Positions 11,704 through 23,077 of a stretch of DNA of 64,000 nt are shown in pieces. Positions within the stretch are counted from its first letter, which is position 1, and each line of letters begins with the position of its first letter. Source of the DNA: Phoma sp. XZ068 (lineage: Eukaryota; Ascomycota; Dothideomycetes; Pleosporales; Didymellaceae); contig RBKR01000003.1 of assembly GCA_004835665.1 (NCBI GenBank), positions 186,001 through 250,000 on the forward strand, given 5' to 3'. Both the position numbers and the translations under genes were made by a program. Below the pieces are notes generated by a model. It was not told the DNA's origin. It did no database searches and was given only the letters and a program-made list of their open reading frames with translations.

Positions 11704-14700
11704 CTACTTCCTGTCTTGCTGAGCCTCTAAAAACTCCCACACTTCAAGTTGCCCTTCTAATCTCGCGACATCCGCAGCAGTATGTCCCCCGTTATTCTTG
11801 ATGTGCACAGTCGCGTTCCATGATACTAGAAGCTGTACCACGTCTAGATATCCGTAGCTCGCAGCCCATATCAATGCTGTACGACCGTAACCATCCTGGC
11901 GGTCGATTTGCACACGACGAGTTGAGAGAAGTGCTTCCACCGTCGCTGGGGAACGGACGAAGAGTGACCACAGTAATGGCGTCCAGACATCGATATCCAC
12001 ATCGTCCACGCCGCCACAACCATATTTCAGTAATGTGCGCAGCGTGTCGGTGTGTCCGCCTTGACATGCCCAGGAAATTACGTTGCGCATGTCTTTATCT
12101 TTGGTGCTTTTATCAACACCAGTTTTGTGCATCAGTGTACTGACCACTTCTCGTTGCCCGTTACCCGCAGCCCACGACAACGGAGAGCGACCTTGAGCGT
12201 CTTTGAGGTTAAGTTCAACGGGAGGATGTTTAAGAAGGATATTTAAAGCTCGCCGGGCGCCCTCTCCTGCAGCCCAGGATAGGACCGAGCGTCCAGACTT
12301 ATCGACCTGGTTGACATCGACCGACGGCTGTTTCAACAATAATCGCACAATGCCTGCGTAGTCCCCTTGCACAGCCCAGAAGATTGGAGTCCAGTGTATG
12401 TTATCTTGATCATCCGGACTGAACGCTCCTCGTGCAAGCAGGACATTAACAATCTCCAAGTGCCCGTTCCCCGCAGCAAACGATAGTGCCGATCTTCCAG
12501 ATTTACCTCTCAAAGCAACATCTATACTTGGCTCGTCGAGAAGTATTTGGACAGCATCCAAATGTCCGTACTGCGCAGATATAGTTAAGGGTGTTTGTCG
12601 ATCGATGCCGATGCTATTAGGGTTTGTGCCGTGCTGAAGCAACAACCTGATACAATCCAGGGAGGACATTCTTGCCGCCCAGAACAACGCTCGGACTTTT
12701 TTTGTCTCGCTCCCGATATCTCCATCTTCTATGACCTCGGCAAGCAGCATGGCCAAATTGAAGAATGCGGCTACTTCGATCGTTTCAAGGGTATCCGGGA
12801 ATGAGTACTCGATATTGTTTTTGATCCAGTAGAACTTCAACCAATTGGTCAAAGCGCAGCTGGAGCTCGCTGTCAGTTGGCGGACGGCCTCCCGGATAGA
12901 CTTTGGGGCGACACCTTCGCAAAGCGAGTAATGCTCTGCCCAATGAGTTGCGGAATAATCAAAGAATCTGTATTTTTGCGCGATCAGCGTGCATCGTGCC
13001 ACTTCCAGTTCCTGTGAATCTATGAAGAAGCTCTCCAGGCCGAGATGATCGTCTAGGCCGAGAGGTCCGTCCGACTCCGTCGTCTCGGAGTCTGTGAAGG
13101 GCAAGAAATGAGATGAATTGGGCGAGCAACTCTCCATGCTCGTCCTTTCTGATGCAAACAGGTCCATCTTGAACTCCTCCATGAGAAGATATCGTATACA
13201 CGACTGAGATACACTGAGTGCTGCTTCCACTGGAGGAACTGCGAGGCTTTGCACTACCATGTCTGTAGAACGGAGTGCGAGGTTTGTGAGGTATTCTTTA
13301 GCGGACTGGTGTATAAGAGAAACAACAGGGTCGTCCTTTGAGCGACAATCCAGTTCGTTGATGCGGATGAAGGAGCCGACGATGTCTTGTAGCGTTGAGC
13401 GTATGGAAAGCTGCAAATCATCTGCTACATCGGCTGCGGATTCGTGGTTTTGATCAACTGTGAAGGCAATATTCAATTCCATCAACGTCAAGTGTCTTGA
13501 GGCTCCAATGAGCAGATGCAGGAGTTTCTTAGCGTCTTCTCGATCCCTAGGCGGGATGACACTTAGAAATCTGCAATAAGTAGCCTCAAGGTTCTGAGGG
13601 AATGTGTTGAGGATCCTTTCAAAGTCTCTCTTCGACGCCCTTGGGCTACTCTCCAGACTTTGCAGTACCAGGTTCAACCAGAGAAAACTCTGGTCGGACT
13701 TTGTGTACAGCATTTCTTCCAGATAGTGTTTCATCTCGTCGTCGCATTGGAATTTGTTCGCAATTTCGCCAACCCTGCTGCGGATGACCAACTTCACGTC
13801 CTCACTAACGACAATTTGGTTTTGTTCTATTGGTAGTCTGTTCTCCACGAACTCCGTAAGATGATGTGAATTGCCGAGCGAAGGACGGCTGGTTATCAGA
13901 AACTTGATGCAGTTGCGGTCTTGTTGATGTGTGTCCTTGCGCTCGTTCACTAGTTGATTCATGGCCTTTAGGAAGCTGTTGCGTGTCCTGGCTTCACACT
14001 CGTCAATCGCATCCACGATGATTCCGACAGTACCCGGTGTCGAATCAGCAGCTACTTTCAGGAAAAGCTCCCAAAGCGCTGGAAATGAGTTTGCGAGGCT
14101 AGGCCCGTCCAGTTCGAATCGACTCTTTACGTGCCTGATGAGTTTTCGATGTTGCTTTAAGATTTGATAAAGGATTCCTCGAAGTATAGCGTTTGCGTCT
14201 CGCTGTGATTTGATTTTGTCATCGCAAAAAAAGAAGAAGACTTGAGGTTTTGGGGCGGTGGCATGGTTCAATCTTAAATGATCTGTCAAATAAGCAGAGA
14301 GCATCGTTTTGCCACACCCTGGTTCGCCTGTAACCCAGAGTATTCTTGTCTCCTCGGCGTTTATCCAGGTCATGTATGCAGGGTGCCTCAGAATCCAGCT
14401 GCAGGTCCCTTGCACCGGCCTTGGTAGTTGTGCTTTGTATTCTGTGAGATAGATGGAATTAAGAAGGACCATGCAGGATTTCTCTGTTTCGCTCATGGCT
14501 GACAAATTGCTTAGCCAGGATTTCGTCGTGTTCTTATCGTCATTACATACACTGATTGGAGGATGTCCGATCCGGTTCTGTTGCCATCTCTTTGCTCAAG
14601 AGAGCTGTTTGGGCTAATCGATTGATGGCCTTCAAGGCGTAGCTGTACCCGTCATCCGTTGCACCTCCAAAACGACACATCGTCCTATGGTTCGCGAAAA

Positions 14701-15692
14701 GTGGTATGATATCCTCGCCTGGTATCTCCATGATGGCGGAGTGCTGATCAACAACCTATGTTAGGAGACAGGTTAGCCACTACCGCGTAGAGAAGCAACC
14801 TCTGTAGATATTCGTACCAATTCAGATAGTCCGGGCATTTTTTCTGTCTCGTAGAAGGTCACGATCCCCAAGTCTCTCAAACGGTTTCGAGAGGAGACGG
14901 CGAGGTCGCTCAGAGCTTGAGAATTAGACCCCAGAGTGGTGAGAAGGTCATCTCTTATTGTCCCAGCTAGACCGGCAGTTTGTGATGCGCGTAAACACAT
15001 ATTGACTACTCTTCCGACGACTTTCCCAATATCAGCTCCTTTGGAGCCACGATGCGGAGTCCCAAAGAAAATAATCGCCGAAGTGGCATTGAGTATGTCG
15101 GCATACTGGCGATCATCCTCATGCGCCAGGACAAGAGCCTGGAGAGAGATCAGAATCGCATCGACTCAGTGTCATCAAGTTGCGCACCTGCTTACAGACT
15201 ATGCCCCCCAGACTGTGACAGATGAATATGATTGGACGCTCTCTGCCTCCCGATACGGCTGTGAGGGAGATCAAGAGATTCCGGGAGTAGTCTCGTAATG
15301 TGGCTGCGGAGTTGCTACAAAAGAGTTCAGACGGATACCCGTAGGTGAATACCCGGGACCCAGGAAGGTCGCTCGGAAGCAGATCTCGAAGCCACAGATT
15401 TCCATTCTCGTGTTGCCACGTTGTATAAGCGTCTCCATTTAGACCATGTATGGCCACGATATCCACCCCTATAGAGACTTTCGAATCGCCGAGCGGCTCA
15501 TTCTTGCTAAGAAGAAATAGTCCGTAGGTTTTGGCGCGTGGGAGAGCTGGTGCTGAAGTCTGTGAAGGAGATTTCTGGAATATGTCATTGTCAGTGCGTT
15601 CGCAGTCCGCTTGCAACATTTGGACGACTACTGACCTCGGGGACTAGCTCCTTTCGTGTAAGCTTGCGTAGTCTCTTCCTTAAACCTAGCAT
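11704..15692 (-). CDS. NLR: alpha/beta-hydrolase, NACHT, ankyrin repeats
   Basis: This is an intact NOD-like receptor of about 1,245 residues. Exons: 15692-15636 (MLGLRKRLRKLTRKELVPE), 15559-15188, 15138-14818, 14755 to about 14560, and about 14500-11704. The N-terminal effector is a SesB/lipase-like alpha/beta-hydrolase: VDIVAIHGLNGDAYTTW, FTYGYPSE, nucleophile elbow FICHSLGG, then GTPHRGSKGADIG after the second intron. The NACHT domain has Walker A GEPGCGKT, FFFCDD, Walker B IIVDAIDEC and LITSRPS. The C-terminal third holds about eight ankyrin repeats (TPLTISAQYGHLDAVQILL and similar). Known fungal NLRs of this build oligomerise on ligand binding and activate the N-terminal domain, giving cell death or defence. 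The start was chosen because only 15692 gives a Met in frame with the strong GTCAGT donor at 15635. No frame break was seen. Confidence 0.88.
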
Positions 15693-16256
15693 CACGCTCG
15701 ATGTAGATGTCGTACACTTGAGTATGAAAGTTGACCTGCGTCAGATGAGGTGGGGGAAAGCAGGGTCAAACTATCGCTGGCCTGGGCGGTTGACGCAGGG
15801 AGAGCCGTATCTAACATCTCCCCAGACGTGCATGACCGTGCCGCAGCTGTCCCTCACTAGTCCTACTTCGTCGCGGCAGGTTCGTTTCCAATCAACACTA
15901 CGTTGTGCCGATCAACAACAGGGTCTGACCAACCATGAGCTGATTCTAAGCGCCGTGACAGCTTCACGGGTTTTCGGGAACAAGCCTAGTTCTTTTACCT
16001 ATTGCAATCACCATATCAACTTCCACGCATATCAACAAAGTTATTTTTCTTTTTGCCATAACACACTGCCCTTTGTTGCAGAAACTTGCTAGAACCATGC
16101 TTCATATGTGCGATTCTCTGGAAGTGTATTGATGAGTCTATGCGCTGGAAGGACCGTGCGCCAAGTGGGCACGTGCGCCAAGCAGGAAAACCGGCTAAGC
16201 TTGATCGTGGGTTCACGCGGGGCACTCACACTTGAACACCGCAAAACATCAAGATT
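15693..16256. other. intergenic stretch between divergent genes
   Basis: Holds the presumed promoters of the NLR (-) and the eEF1A-derived gene (+). Nothing else recognised. Confidence 0.4.
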
Positions 16257-17103
16257 ATGGCTACGACCCAGTCAGTGTGGGAGTTCCGATAAAGACCCTG
16301 TGTCCAACTGACTGAAATAGACCGACCGACAAGAGCTTGGCTATCGTCGGGTCTGGAGCCGACATGGCTACAGGAAACCTGATATACAAGGTGATTCGTT
16401 CTTTAGTCATCGTGTATTATGGAACGTCTCGCTCACGGATGACAGTGCGGAGGTTTAGATTTGTCCATGCTTGCAAAGATGGAGGAGAAGGGCATCAGTT
16501 CCTACGACAAAGCCGTAAAGGAACTGAAGGACATGAATGAAGAGCTGTACTTCTATACCCCCAGGTACAGAGTCGCTGTGAAAGGTAGGTCTACTCTCAC
16601 TAATTGGAGCTGTAATATGTGCATCACTGATACCATTTCCAGACCAGATCTCTTCTGTCGATGGCCTTCTTCTCGTGATAACGCCGCCTCAAGCATCGAA
16701 TACTTGTTTTTCTTTGAGTACCGTCGATCAGCTGAAGGAATCAGCGCCGCTTTTTGCGAAGAAGAAAGCGATCGCCTTGATCAGGACCCCGTATGCTATG
16801 CCCGTATATTTCCTCTAGCCCTTCTACAAGCCCGCTGACGCTACTCAGTGACAATCACGACTGGTCAGAGAGCACGTACAATGACTCGGTCCAAATTATT
16901 AAATCTGGACTTCAACATCTCGATATCCCAACTGAAAGGTAAAGACATTGATTTCACACGAAGTCGGAAAATATCTCATATAGGACAGTATTCTCCTCAT
17001 CCCAAGCAATTCTCAAGGAGAGAATTTCATCGAATTGTCTCCTCGGACTCCCTGGTACACCAACGGTACACTGATAGCTGCACTGGATGAGGTCTTTTCA
17101 TAG
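16257..17103 (+). CDS. diverged eEF1A-derived protein without GTPase motifs
   Basis: Six exons join cleanly: 16257-16270, 16321-16390, 16446-16584, 16643-16790, 16849-16938 and 16989-17103 (191 residues). Order and spacing follow the G domain of translation elongation factor eEF1A: KSLAIVGSGADMATGNLIYKCGG replaces the factor's P-loop block but keeps GxLIYKCGG; then YFYTPRYRVAV, SVDGLLLVI, ALIRTP, WSESTYNDSV, SILLIPSNSQGENF, SPRTPWYTNGTLIAALDE. All nucleotide motifs are gone: no GxxxxGKS, no DxxGH, no NKxD. It therefore cannot be an ordinary translation GTPase. Five introns that all restore one open frame argue that it was expressed until recently or still is. The frame stops right after the G domain. 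Alternatives are a decaying pseudogene or a neofunctionalised pseudo-GTPase. Confidence 0.6.
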
Positions 17104-17380
17104 GCTGCCTCCGGGTCGATATGTCGCAGGCTTTGGGTTCATTCAGGAAGCACATTCGAAACCGCTCACTGTGTCATTGAGGCTGGGGTGTGAAACGGTC
17201 AAAGCGCGATTTTCCTTACAGATTTCCCAAGGTTGTCTAGCGAATTGCGACATAAATTCATCTGTCAGGCCATCGAACGCGCAAAGGACCGCCAACTCTG
17301 AACTTATTCCGTATAAACCCACTGATAATGTGAACTTTGATGAAAACACGATACCACACCTTCCCCCTGACAACACGTAA
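17104..17380 (+). pseudogene. eEF1A domain II-like remnant
   Basis: In another frame directly after the stop of the preceding gene, RLPPGRYVAGFGFI resembles the start of eEF1A domain II (RLPLQxVYKIGGIGT), and YKPTDNVNFDENT near 17330 resembles its GxPGDNVGFNVKN segment. About 14 residues of linker and one base of frame are lost relative to the factor. No domain III is visible before 17436. I read this as the decayed continuation of the gene at 16257. Confidence 0.45.
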
Positions 17381-17435
17381 AGCCGTTGGTCCAAGCCAAT
17401 GTTGAAGTCATGATTCCGCGCTTACCCTAAGTGCC

Positions 17436-17810
17436 TTATGCCTGCAAGATACCTTCATCCTTCAAGGCTTGGATAGCCTCGTTAGTCCATTCTTGGCATC
17501 GCCGGAGAGGTTCGCTTGGATTGATGCGCTTTGGTCCGTTGAACTGTTTCGGCGGGGGTGGGATATTCTCGATGACAGATTGAACGCGAGCAAAGTCAGC
17601 TTCGGATATAGAACCAATGCGAGACTTTGCAACAAAAGAGGCCGAGTCCTCTGGCTTCCTGGCTGCCTTGTGACCGAACGACATGCCTCTCTGAATATCT
17701 CCGGTCACCTGGAATATGTATCCAGAGAGGTCGTTGTTTGTCTCGACAAAGATTGCGTGGTGGTCTCGCGGCGCACCAATGTAGGAGACCAGATAAACAG
17801 AGTGAGGCAT
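17436..17810 (-). CDS. conserved fungal HHAIFV protein
   Basis: An intact 124-residue frame that opens MPHSVYLVSYIGAPRDHHAIFVE, continues to a VTGDIQRGM segment and ends with a helical tail EWTNEAIQALKDEGIL. This layout (short beta-strand YLVxY, then H-x-IFV, then VTGD) matches a widespread family of small fungal proteins, possibly DUF6914; the exact family name is from memory and unverified. No signal peptide or membrane helix. Function unknown; the strictly placed His in HHAIFV could be functional. The frame is complete from Met to stop. Confidence 0.6.
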   Translation of the reverse strand: MPHSVYLVSYIGAPRDHHAIFVETNNDLSGYIFQVTGDIQRGMSFGHKAARKPEDSASFVAKSRIGSISEADFARVQSVIENIPPPPKQFNGPKRINPSEPLRRCQEWTNEAIQALKDEGILQA

Positions 17811-18637
17811 AGCGGAGGTAATGCGAAGGAGAGCTTGAACTAGAAGGCGTCAGCTGTCTCCTGCAATACTGAGTTTGCTCGTACGATGGGCAAAATTTCT
17901 CGGGCAGTAGAGCTGTGAGCGTGGGCTGGAACTGGAGTGTTGAGGCCGTGGTATCTGTCTACAATAGTGATGCACAAACAACGGTCCTTTATATTCCGTC
18001 CTCGTAAGCTAAAAGCTGAAATCGTCTCGTCGCACGTCATTATCTGACACGTTCGTATGTCCCATTCAGTGTTAAATAGAAGAAACACTCCCGCAGCCAG
18101 TCAGATGGTGTGAATGTAGGGTTGCCTGACGCTGAGAGATTGGCGCGCGGTACTAGACGTCCACTATTGGCAGAAATACGACACAGGAGGCGGCGCAGTC
18201 GCGGATCCCACCAGTCGCATAAGGCCGACAAGGGAGCTGGTGGATATTGGCATGTCACTGAGCCTGTTCTCGGGGCAGAAATGACTGAAGGGTGCCTGAG
18301 CTGGCGAGTAGTACCGAATCGGTTCTTATGCCCAAATTGATCTCCAAGCATGCAGGTAGAGCTCGTTGAGCCCACCGGTCTTGAATGTTGCATATATACG
18401 GTACGGCCTTCATTAAACATTCAAATAGCCTCTAGCTTGGAGGGTTTACATTGATGCAACAGTATGGTGTCTGTGCAGCAGGATGTGATGACAAAAGGCG
18501 AAGAGCAAAAGCAACGTGATGTTATTCGTGTTCTTGGTCCGTGCACGGCCTCGCCTCCGATGTATTTAGTCTCGAATAGCTGCGGCAATGGGTGCCCCCA
18601 TCCACCTTTGGCTTTTTGCGCACTAATCACATCCACG
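17811..18637. other. intergenic stretch
   Basis: Only short frames without motifs. It includes the presumed promoter of the downstream kinase gene. Confidence 0.4.
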
Positions 18638-19504
18638 ATGGCTTCCTGTAGTCTGCCTTATGTCGCGGACAATAGAAGTCTGCCAGCCACTCTACCAACA
18701 GTGTACGAGATCGAATCTGCGGAAGAGATCTTCAGCGACACAACGGGACGCAAAGTTGTTGGTATAGGCACTCACTTTGTTGTCAAGTATGGAGTCCAGG
18801 TTGATCCCCTCGAGGGCAAGACGATGTTGTTCGTGGCACAATCGACACTAGTTCCAGTCCCGCGTGTTTACGCGATATTCCAAAACTCCGCACGAGATAA
18901 CACGTACATCGTCATGGAGCGTATCAAGGGGTCGAGTCTGGATCTGGAGTGGCCTCGGATGGATTCTGCATCTAAGGAAGCTGTTGCCGTTCAGCTTCGA
19001 AACATTTTCTCAGAGATGCGAAAGCTGGCTTCCCCTGGTGGATACTGCAGCGTCGGCCGTCGAGGACTACCGGACGGTCTTTTCTGGACAGATGACCCAT
19101 CGAACCCATTTGCCGGACCTTTTGATACGGAAGCAGAGCTTAACAAAGCTCTGATTCTCAAATACACAAAGAGTGGGCTCTCGAAGCACAAGGCAAACTA
19201 CTACACTCGCACGTTCACTGGTGTTTTCCAGAGCCACGAGCCCACCTTCTCGCATGCAGACTTTCAACGGAAGAACATTCTTGTACGCGATCGAGAGACA
19301 CAACCAGACAGTGCGCACCTCGAGTTGATCATCATAGACTGGGAGTTTGCCGGCTGGTATCCAAGCTACTGGGAGTACGCCCGAGCTATCTTTGCTTGCG
19401 GACGATGGGACGATGACTGGAATGGTTGGGTGGACGAGATACTGGAGCCATTCCGCAATGAGTATGCTTGGATGGAGATACTACTCAGGGAGTTGTGGTC
19501 ATGA
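18638..19504 (+). CDS. APH-like phosphotransferase
   Basis: A protein of about 289 residues of the aminoglycoside phosphotransferase/choline kinase fold. Visible motifs: VVGIGTHFVVKYG (N-lobe Lys), NTYIVMERIKGSSLDLEW, the catalytic loop FSHADFQRKNILV (Brenner motif HxDxxxxN) and the metal-binding IIDWEFAGWYPSYWEY. An in-frame Met at 18464 exists upstream, but I prefer 18638 (MASCSLPYV), because the upstream residues look non-homologous. In fungi this expanded family phosphorylates unknown small molecules; antibiotic resistance should not be assumed. All catalytic residues are present. Confidence 0.85.
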   Translation: MASCSLPYVADNRSLPATLPTVYEIESAEEIFSDTTGRKVVGIGTHFVVKYGVQVDPLEGKTMLFVAQSTLVPVPRVYAIFQNSARDNTYIVMERIKGSSLDLEWPRMDSASKEAVAVQLRNIFSEMRKLASPGGYCSVGRRGLPDGLFWTDDPSNPFAGPFDTEAELNKALILKYTKSGLSKHKANYYTRTFTGVFQSHEPTFSHADFQRKNILVRDRETQPDSAHLELIIIDWEFAGWYPSYWEYARAIFACGRWDDDWNGWVDEILEPFRNEYAWMEILLRELWS

Positions 19505-20844
19505 TGTACATGTGCTCCAGACGATCAATTGCGCTTTGCAAAGGCTGCCGTCCCGAAGAAACCATTAAGCCATGGATATCGATCAAGCGAGGAATTTTAT
19601 TTCTTGCAAAGAAGCATACTTGCCGATACTTTCCCTACGTCTTAAGAGGAGGTAGTCAAACTCGAAGGGATGGGGGATAATTATGGTGATAACCATTTTC
19701 TAATTTAGGCGAGATTCTGGAACTGTTGCGATCTGAGCGCTTCGTCTATGTATCTTTCTAGGTAACCTATTTTCTACTTCGGATTTCTCGATACTTTCGA
19801 GGATAGACTCATCCGCTACAATCAGCATGATGTCTGATGGATTTGTATCTGTTTTCTTTAGTCAAAGACCCAAATTTATTATAAGCAACCTACCGGTGTG
19901 TATAACTTCAGCTTCCTCGTGGAGGAATGAGAGGGCACTCAGGATAGTGGATAATACCCACCTCAGAAGTGGCTCGTTCAACCAAAGCGACGGATTCATC
20001 AATCGCATGATGACCCGAGCGATCCAAAGCCAGTAATCTCGGTTCGATTCAAGGACGAAAACGATAATTGGTACCGGCCAGGTGAACTGGAAATGAAGCC
20101 TCTAGAAGAGAGGATTTGAATAACGTAAACGCTGTAACGGTCCTGACAACCGCATTTACCTGCGTATAATGTTATGCGGACCAACTAAATGATTCAACGA
20201 CTATCTGCTCTGCATCCTTCGAAGATCATAGATTCGTATATGTTCAAGTCTTATCCAGCCCTGTACATTCGTACCTGTGACGTTTTCCCTCGTGGACATT
20301 CCCTGCTGATCTAGAAAGCGCGCGCTCTTTAATCGGTATATTGACACCTATAATGCCCTTGCCAAGAGTTTGTACCCCTTTACCAGTGTGGGCTACTAAA
20401 GAGTAAATCCGTTGAGAGTAGTCCTCGGTTTCGCGCCACGGCGGCTACATTCAGAGTCCACGAAAACCCACTTGATATGACTTCGACATGTGAAGGAAGC
20501 TTTATCTCTTTCTTGAGCAAGCATCAAATTCAACCTGCATTTTAACTCCAATGGTGGCCCACAGAATCGTGTAGAAATCCGGGCGAGGCCATACGTCGCG
20601 TGACTGTAATATGTGTGTGGTGTGTGGTCAGTGCGCACAGCTTGGACCACAGACTTTGACACCCCGCCATCCTGGCCAACAGCCACGTTTGAGGGCCTTC
20701 AACGGGACAATCTACTCCGGCAAGCTTTGCGCGAATACTGAGGTATGTCGGTACACTGTTCTATTAATTTTGTGTGGTGAGTTCTAAGCAAAGCTCGCTA
20801 CACAGTCGCTCCACACAGCACGTTCGAAACGAATCACCCCGCCT
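19505..20844. other. long gene-poor stretch
   Basis: About 1.3 kb with only short frames on both strands and no recognised motif. Confidence 0.45.
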
Positions 20845-21084
20845 GTGCGGTCTGCACATGCTTTACCCATGCCAGAGCACCTAGAAGAGATTGCGATAGC
20901 CATCGATAAAGGTTTGGAGGCCTGGGAGCTCGCGCACAAAGACGAGTATGCCGATACTCTGTCACATCCTGCGCGGCTGGAGAAGTGCGTAGCAACGGGC
21001 CAACAGGACATCCTGAAGAAACAAAGGGAGACAGTAGTCATGACACAATTTCCAAGCGTATGCTGCAGTCAAATGCTTGAATAG
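20845..21084 (+). CDS. doubtful small open frame
   Basis: An 80-codon frame with a helical, charged segment (EHLEEIAIAIDKGLEAWELAHKDEY). No family recognised; it may be an exon of a gene I could not assemble. Confidence 0.2.
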   Translation: MRSAHALPMPEHLEEIAIAIDKGLEAWELAHKDEYADTLSHPARLEKCVATGQQDILKKQRETVVMTQFPSVCCSQMLE

Positions 21085-21255
21085 TTATGTACTGAGTTTC
21101 AGCAGTTCTCTTTTCGCTCTGGAATATTCAGAGCCACTGCGCCGGGTTCTGATATAGGAACCCATAAAGATCAGCTGCTGATTCCAATTCGAATCACAAA
21201 CGCCGGTGCATATGTCGCAGCCCATCGAGAATCCACGAATCGCAAGCCGCTTACC

Positions 21256-23008
21256 CTACATCATGCCATATTCTGTGCCGCTAAGCAATCTGCTTTCATT
21301 AGTGACGGCGTGAGCTTCACCGTCTGGTCTCCATGAATTCAATAAAGGGTCCATATCAATGAGCGTGGCCCAGGTGTCGAGGTCGGCGTCTAGGTCGCAT
21401 AGTACATTAGAAGGAATCGTAGTGTCGATTTCAGATGGACAACCCAGATAGTTTGGAGCGTTATCAAGCAGCGCGGCAGCCGAGTTAGCGGGTTCGTGAC
21501 CTGTTTAAGTATGAGACATATGCAGACACGCCGAAAAGCACATATACCATACCGTAGACTCCCCCATGCTGCACGGGCTGCTGTCTTTTGGCCAAAGGTT
21601 GGTCGCCATCACAGCTCCTTTTCTTTCCACGCTGTAGATAGTTCAACAGAACCTTGGCCTCCTCTTCGTGCCTCTTTGAGTAAGCAGTGATGTCCTTTCC
21701 TATCAATTCCGCAAGCGGAGAGCCCTTCTTGACTTGTTCTGTTATGATCTTGAGACTATCCGAGGTCAGATCCCGCTTCGAACCAAGCATTCATACATAC
21801 TCATCTGCAGAGCAGATCCGATCGATGGAGAACAAAATCCCTTCATTGCCCTTACAGATCAGATCATAAGCTTTACCCTCAACTAGATATCCCCTGAATC
21901 TTTTGCAGATTGTATTGCGCTCTTGCACGTCAAGAGAGTGGTATCCCGGGTGGTATTCCGCAACCAATCGTTTACGACAATCTTCGTCACGGAAGGTGGG
22001 TATATGGAGACGGCCTTCCTTCAAGCGGCACTCGAAGGTACGTGATAGATGAACTTTGTGAAAGGGGATTCGTTGTCGATAGGCCTTTGTCCTTACGTCT
22101 TCCAACGATACATAGGACAATTGTTCGGTGGATTCGTATTGGGAGGTTCCAAAGAAAGTCGCAGCATCTTTTGCCCATGGTCGATCGTGTATTTCAAATC
22201 GTGCTTTATCCCACTTGCGCGCGATCTTGCGTTGTATAACCGGTAGTAAGTCTTCGCTTGCGCTGCTTGTTGACTTGCTGATGTCTGGACGCGAAGAGAA
22301 GACTATCTTGTTGAATGTGTCCCCGCAGGATTCTGAGCAAGACCATGACGAGTCTTTGGATGCCGTGAGCCTCTGTATGCCACACGGAGAGCCCTGAGGT
22401 CGAGTTACGCGGAGCACGATACATTCATCGTCAGTTATGCTCCACTGGATATCAAGACCAGGTCCAGACTGGATAACGAGGTCTGTAGGTAGAATCATGT
22501 CTGCGAGGAAGGGAGTTGGACAAGCTGAGACTTTCATCGTGTGATATGATTAAGACACCCAAGACAGCTAGCGCGAGGATACACGTCCTTACGCTAACCA
22601 TTCACGCGCTTCGGTAACTCGAGCGCCACGGCAGAACTGGGTGCCTCTGATGAACCAATCCGCGCGCGTGGCGGATAGTCACCTTGAATCTTGTTTGAAG
22701 CGTTCTGAAATCCATACTTGTGTAATGACCAGCGTTTCGTTGTTGGAAATGTGCAGCCCAAATCCGTCACCTGCCGTTCAAAAGAGTAACTAGTTCTGAA
22801 CTTAGCAGTCAAGCAATGACGAGATCCTTCCTAGATATCTGTGTAATGATATAACATGCAGGCTCTCATCAGGCTGACTTTCTCTTTTCCACTGTCTCAC
22901 CGCTATTTGGTCCTCCACCGGTAGTCTCACGCAGACTTCTGTGCAATGAAGCAAGACGTAATCAATCCGCTGCTGGTATGGACTCTCACTGGCTTCTATC
23001 TGGGTCAT
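21256..23008 (-). CDS. hypothetical multi-exon protein
   Basis: I infer one gene of roughly 500 residues from consecutive minus-strand exons. The first runs from MTQIEASESPYQQRIDYVLL at 23008. The middle block contains the long frame 22537-21791 (DLVIQSGPGLDIQWSITDDE ... RPWAKDAATFFGTSQYESTEQ). A helical exon lies near 21780-21540 (EEEAKVLLNYLQRGKKRSC). A final exon, 21497-21256, follows a GTATGG...ACAG intron and holds HEPANSAAALLDNAPNYLG and an acidic DLDADLDTWATLIDMDP segment before the stop. The acidic tail recalls activation regions, but no DNA-binding domain is visible. Junctions in the first half are uncertain, so it could be two genes. Confidence 0.45.
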
Positions 23009-23041
23009 TACTTATCCATTTAGCATACGATACCAGGAGCA

Positions 23042-23077
23042 ACACCGGAGGAGCTGAAAACACCGGAGGAGCTGAAA
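23042..23077 (+). repeat. exact 18-base tandem duplication
   Basis: Two identical 18-base units, encoding TPEELK twice if read in frame with the downstream gene. The unit length keeps frame, and an ATTTAG acceptor lies just upstream, so this may be coding. Confidence 0.75.

Noticed and set aside
18464..18637. Upstream start of the APH-like gene
   Set aside because: The 58 extra residues resemble no part of the family and are Cys/Ser-rich; Met at 18638 fits the family length.
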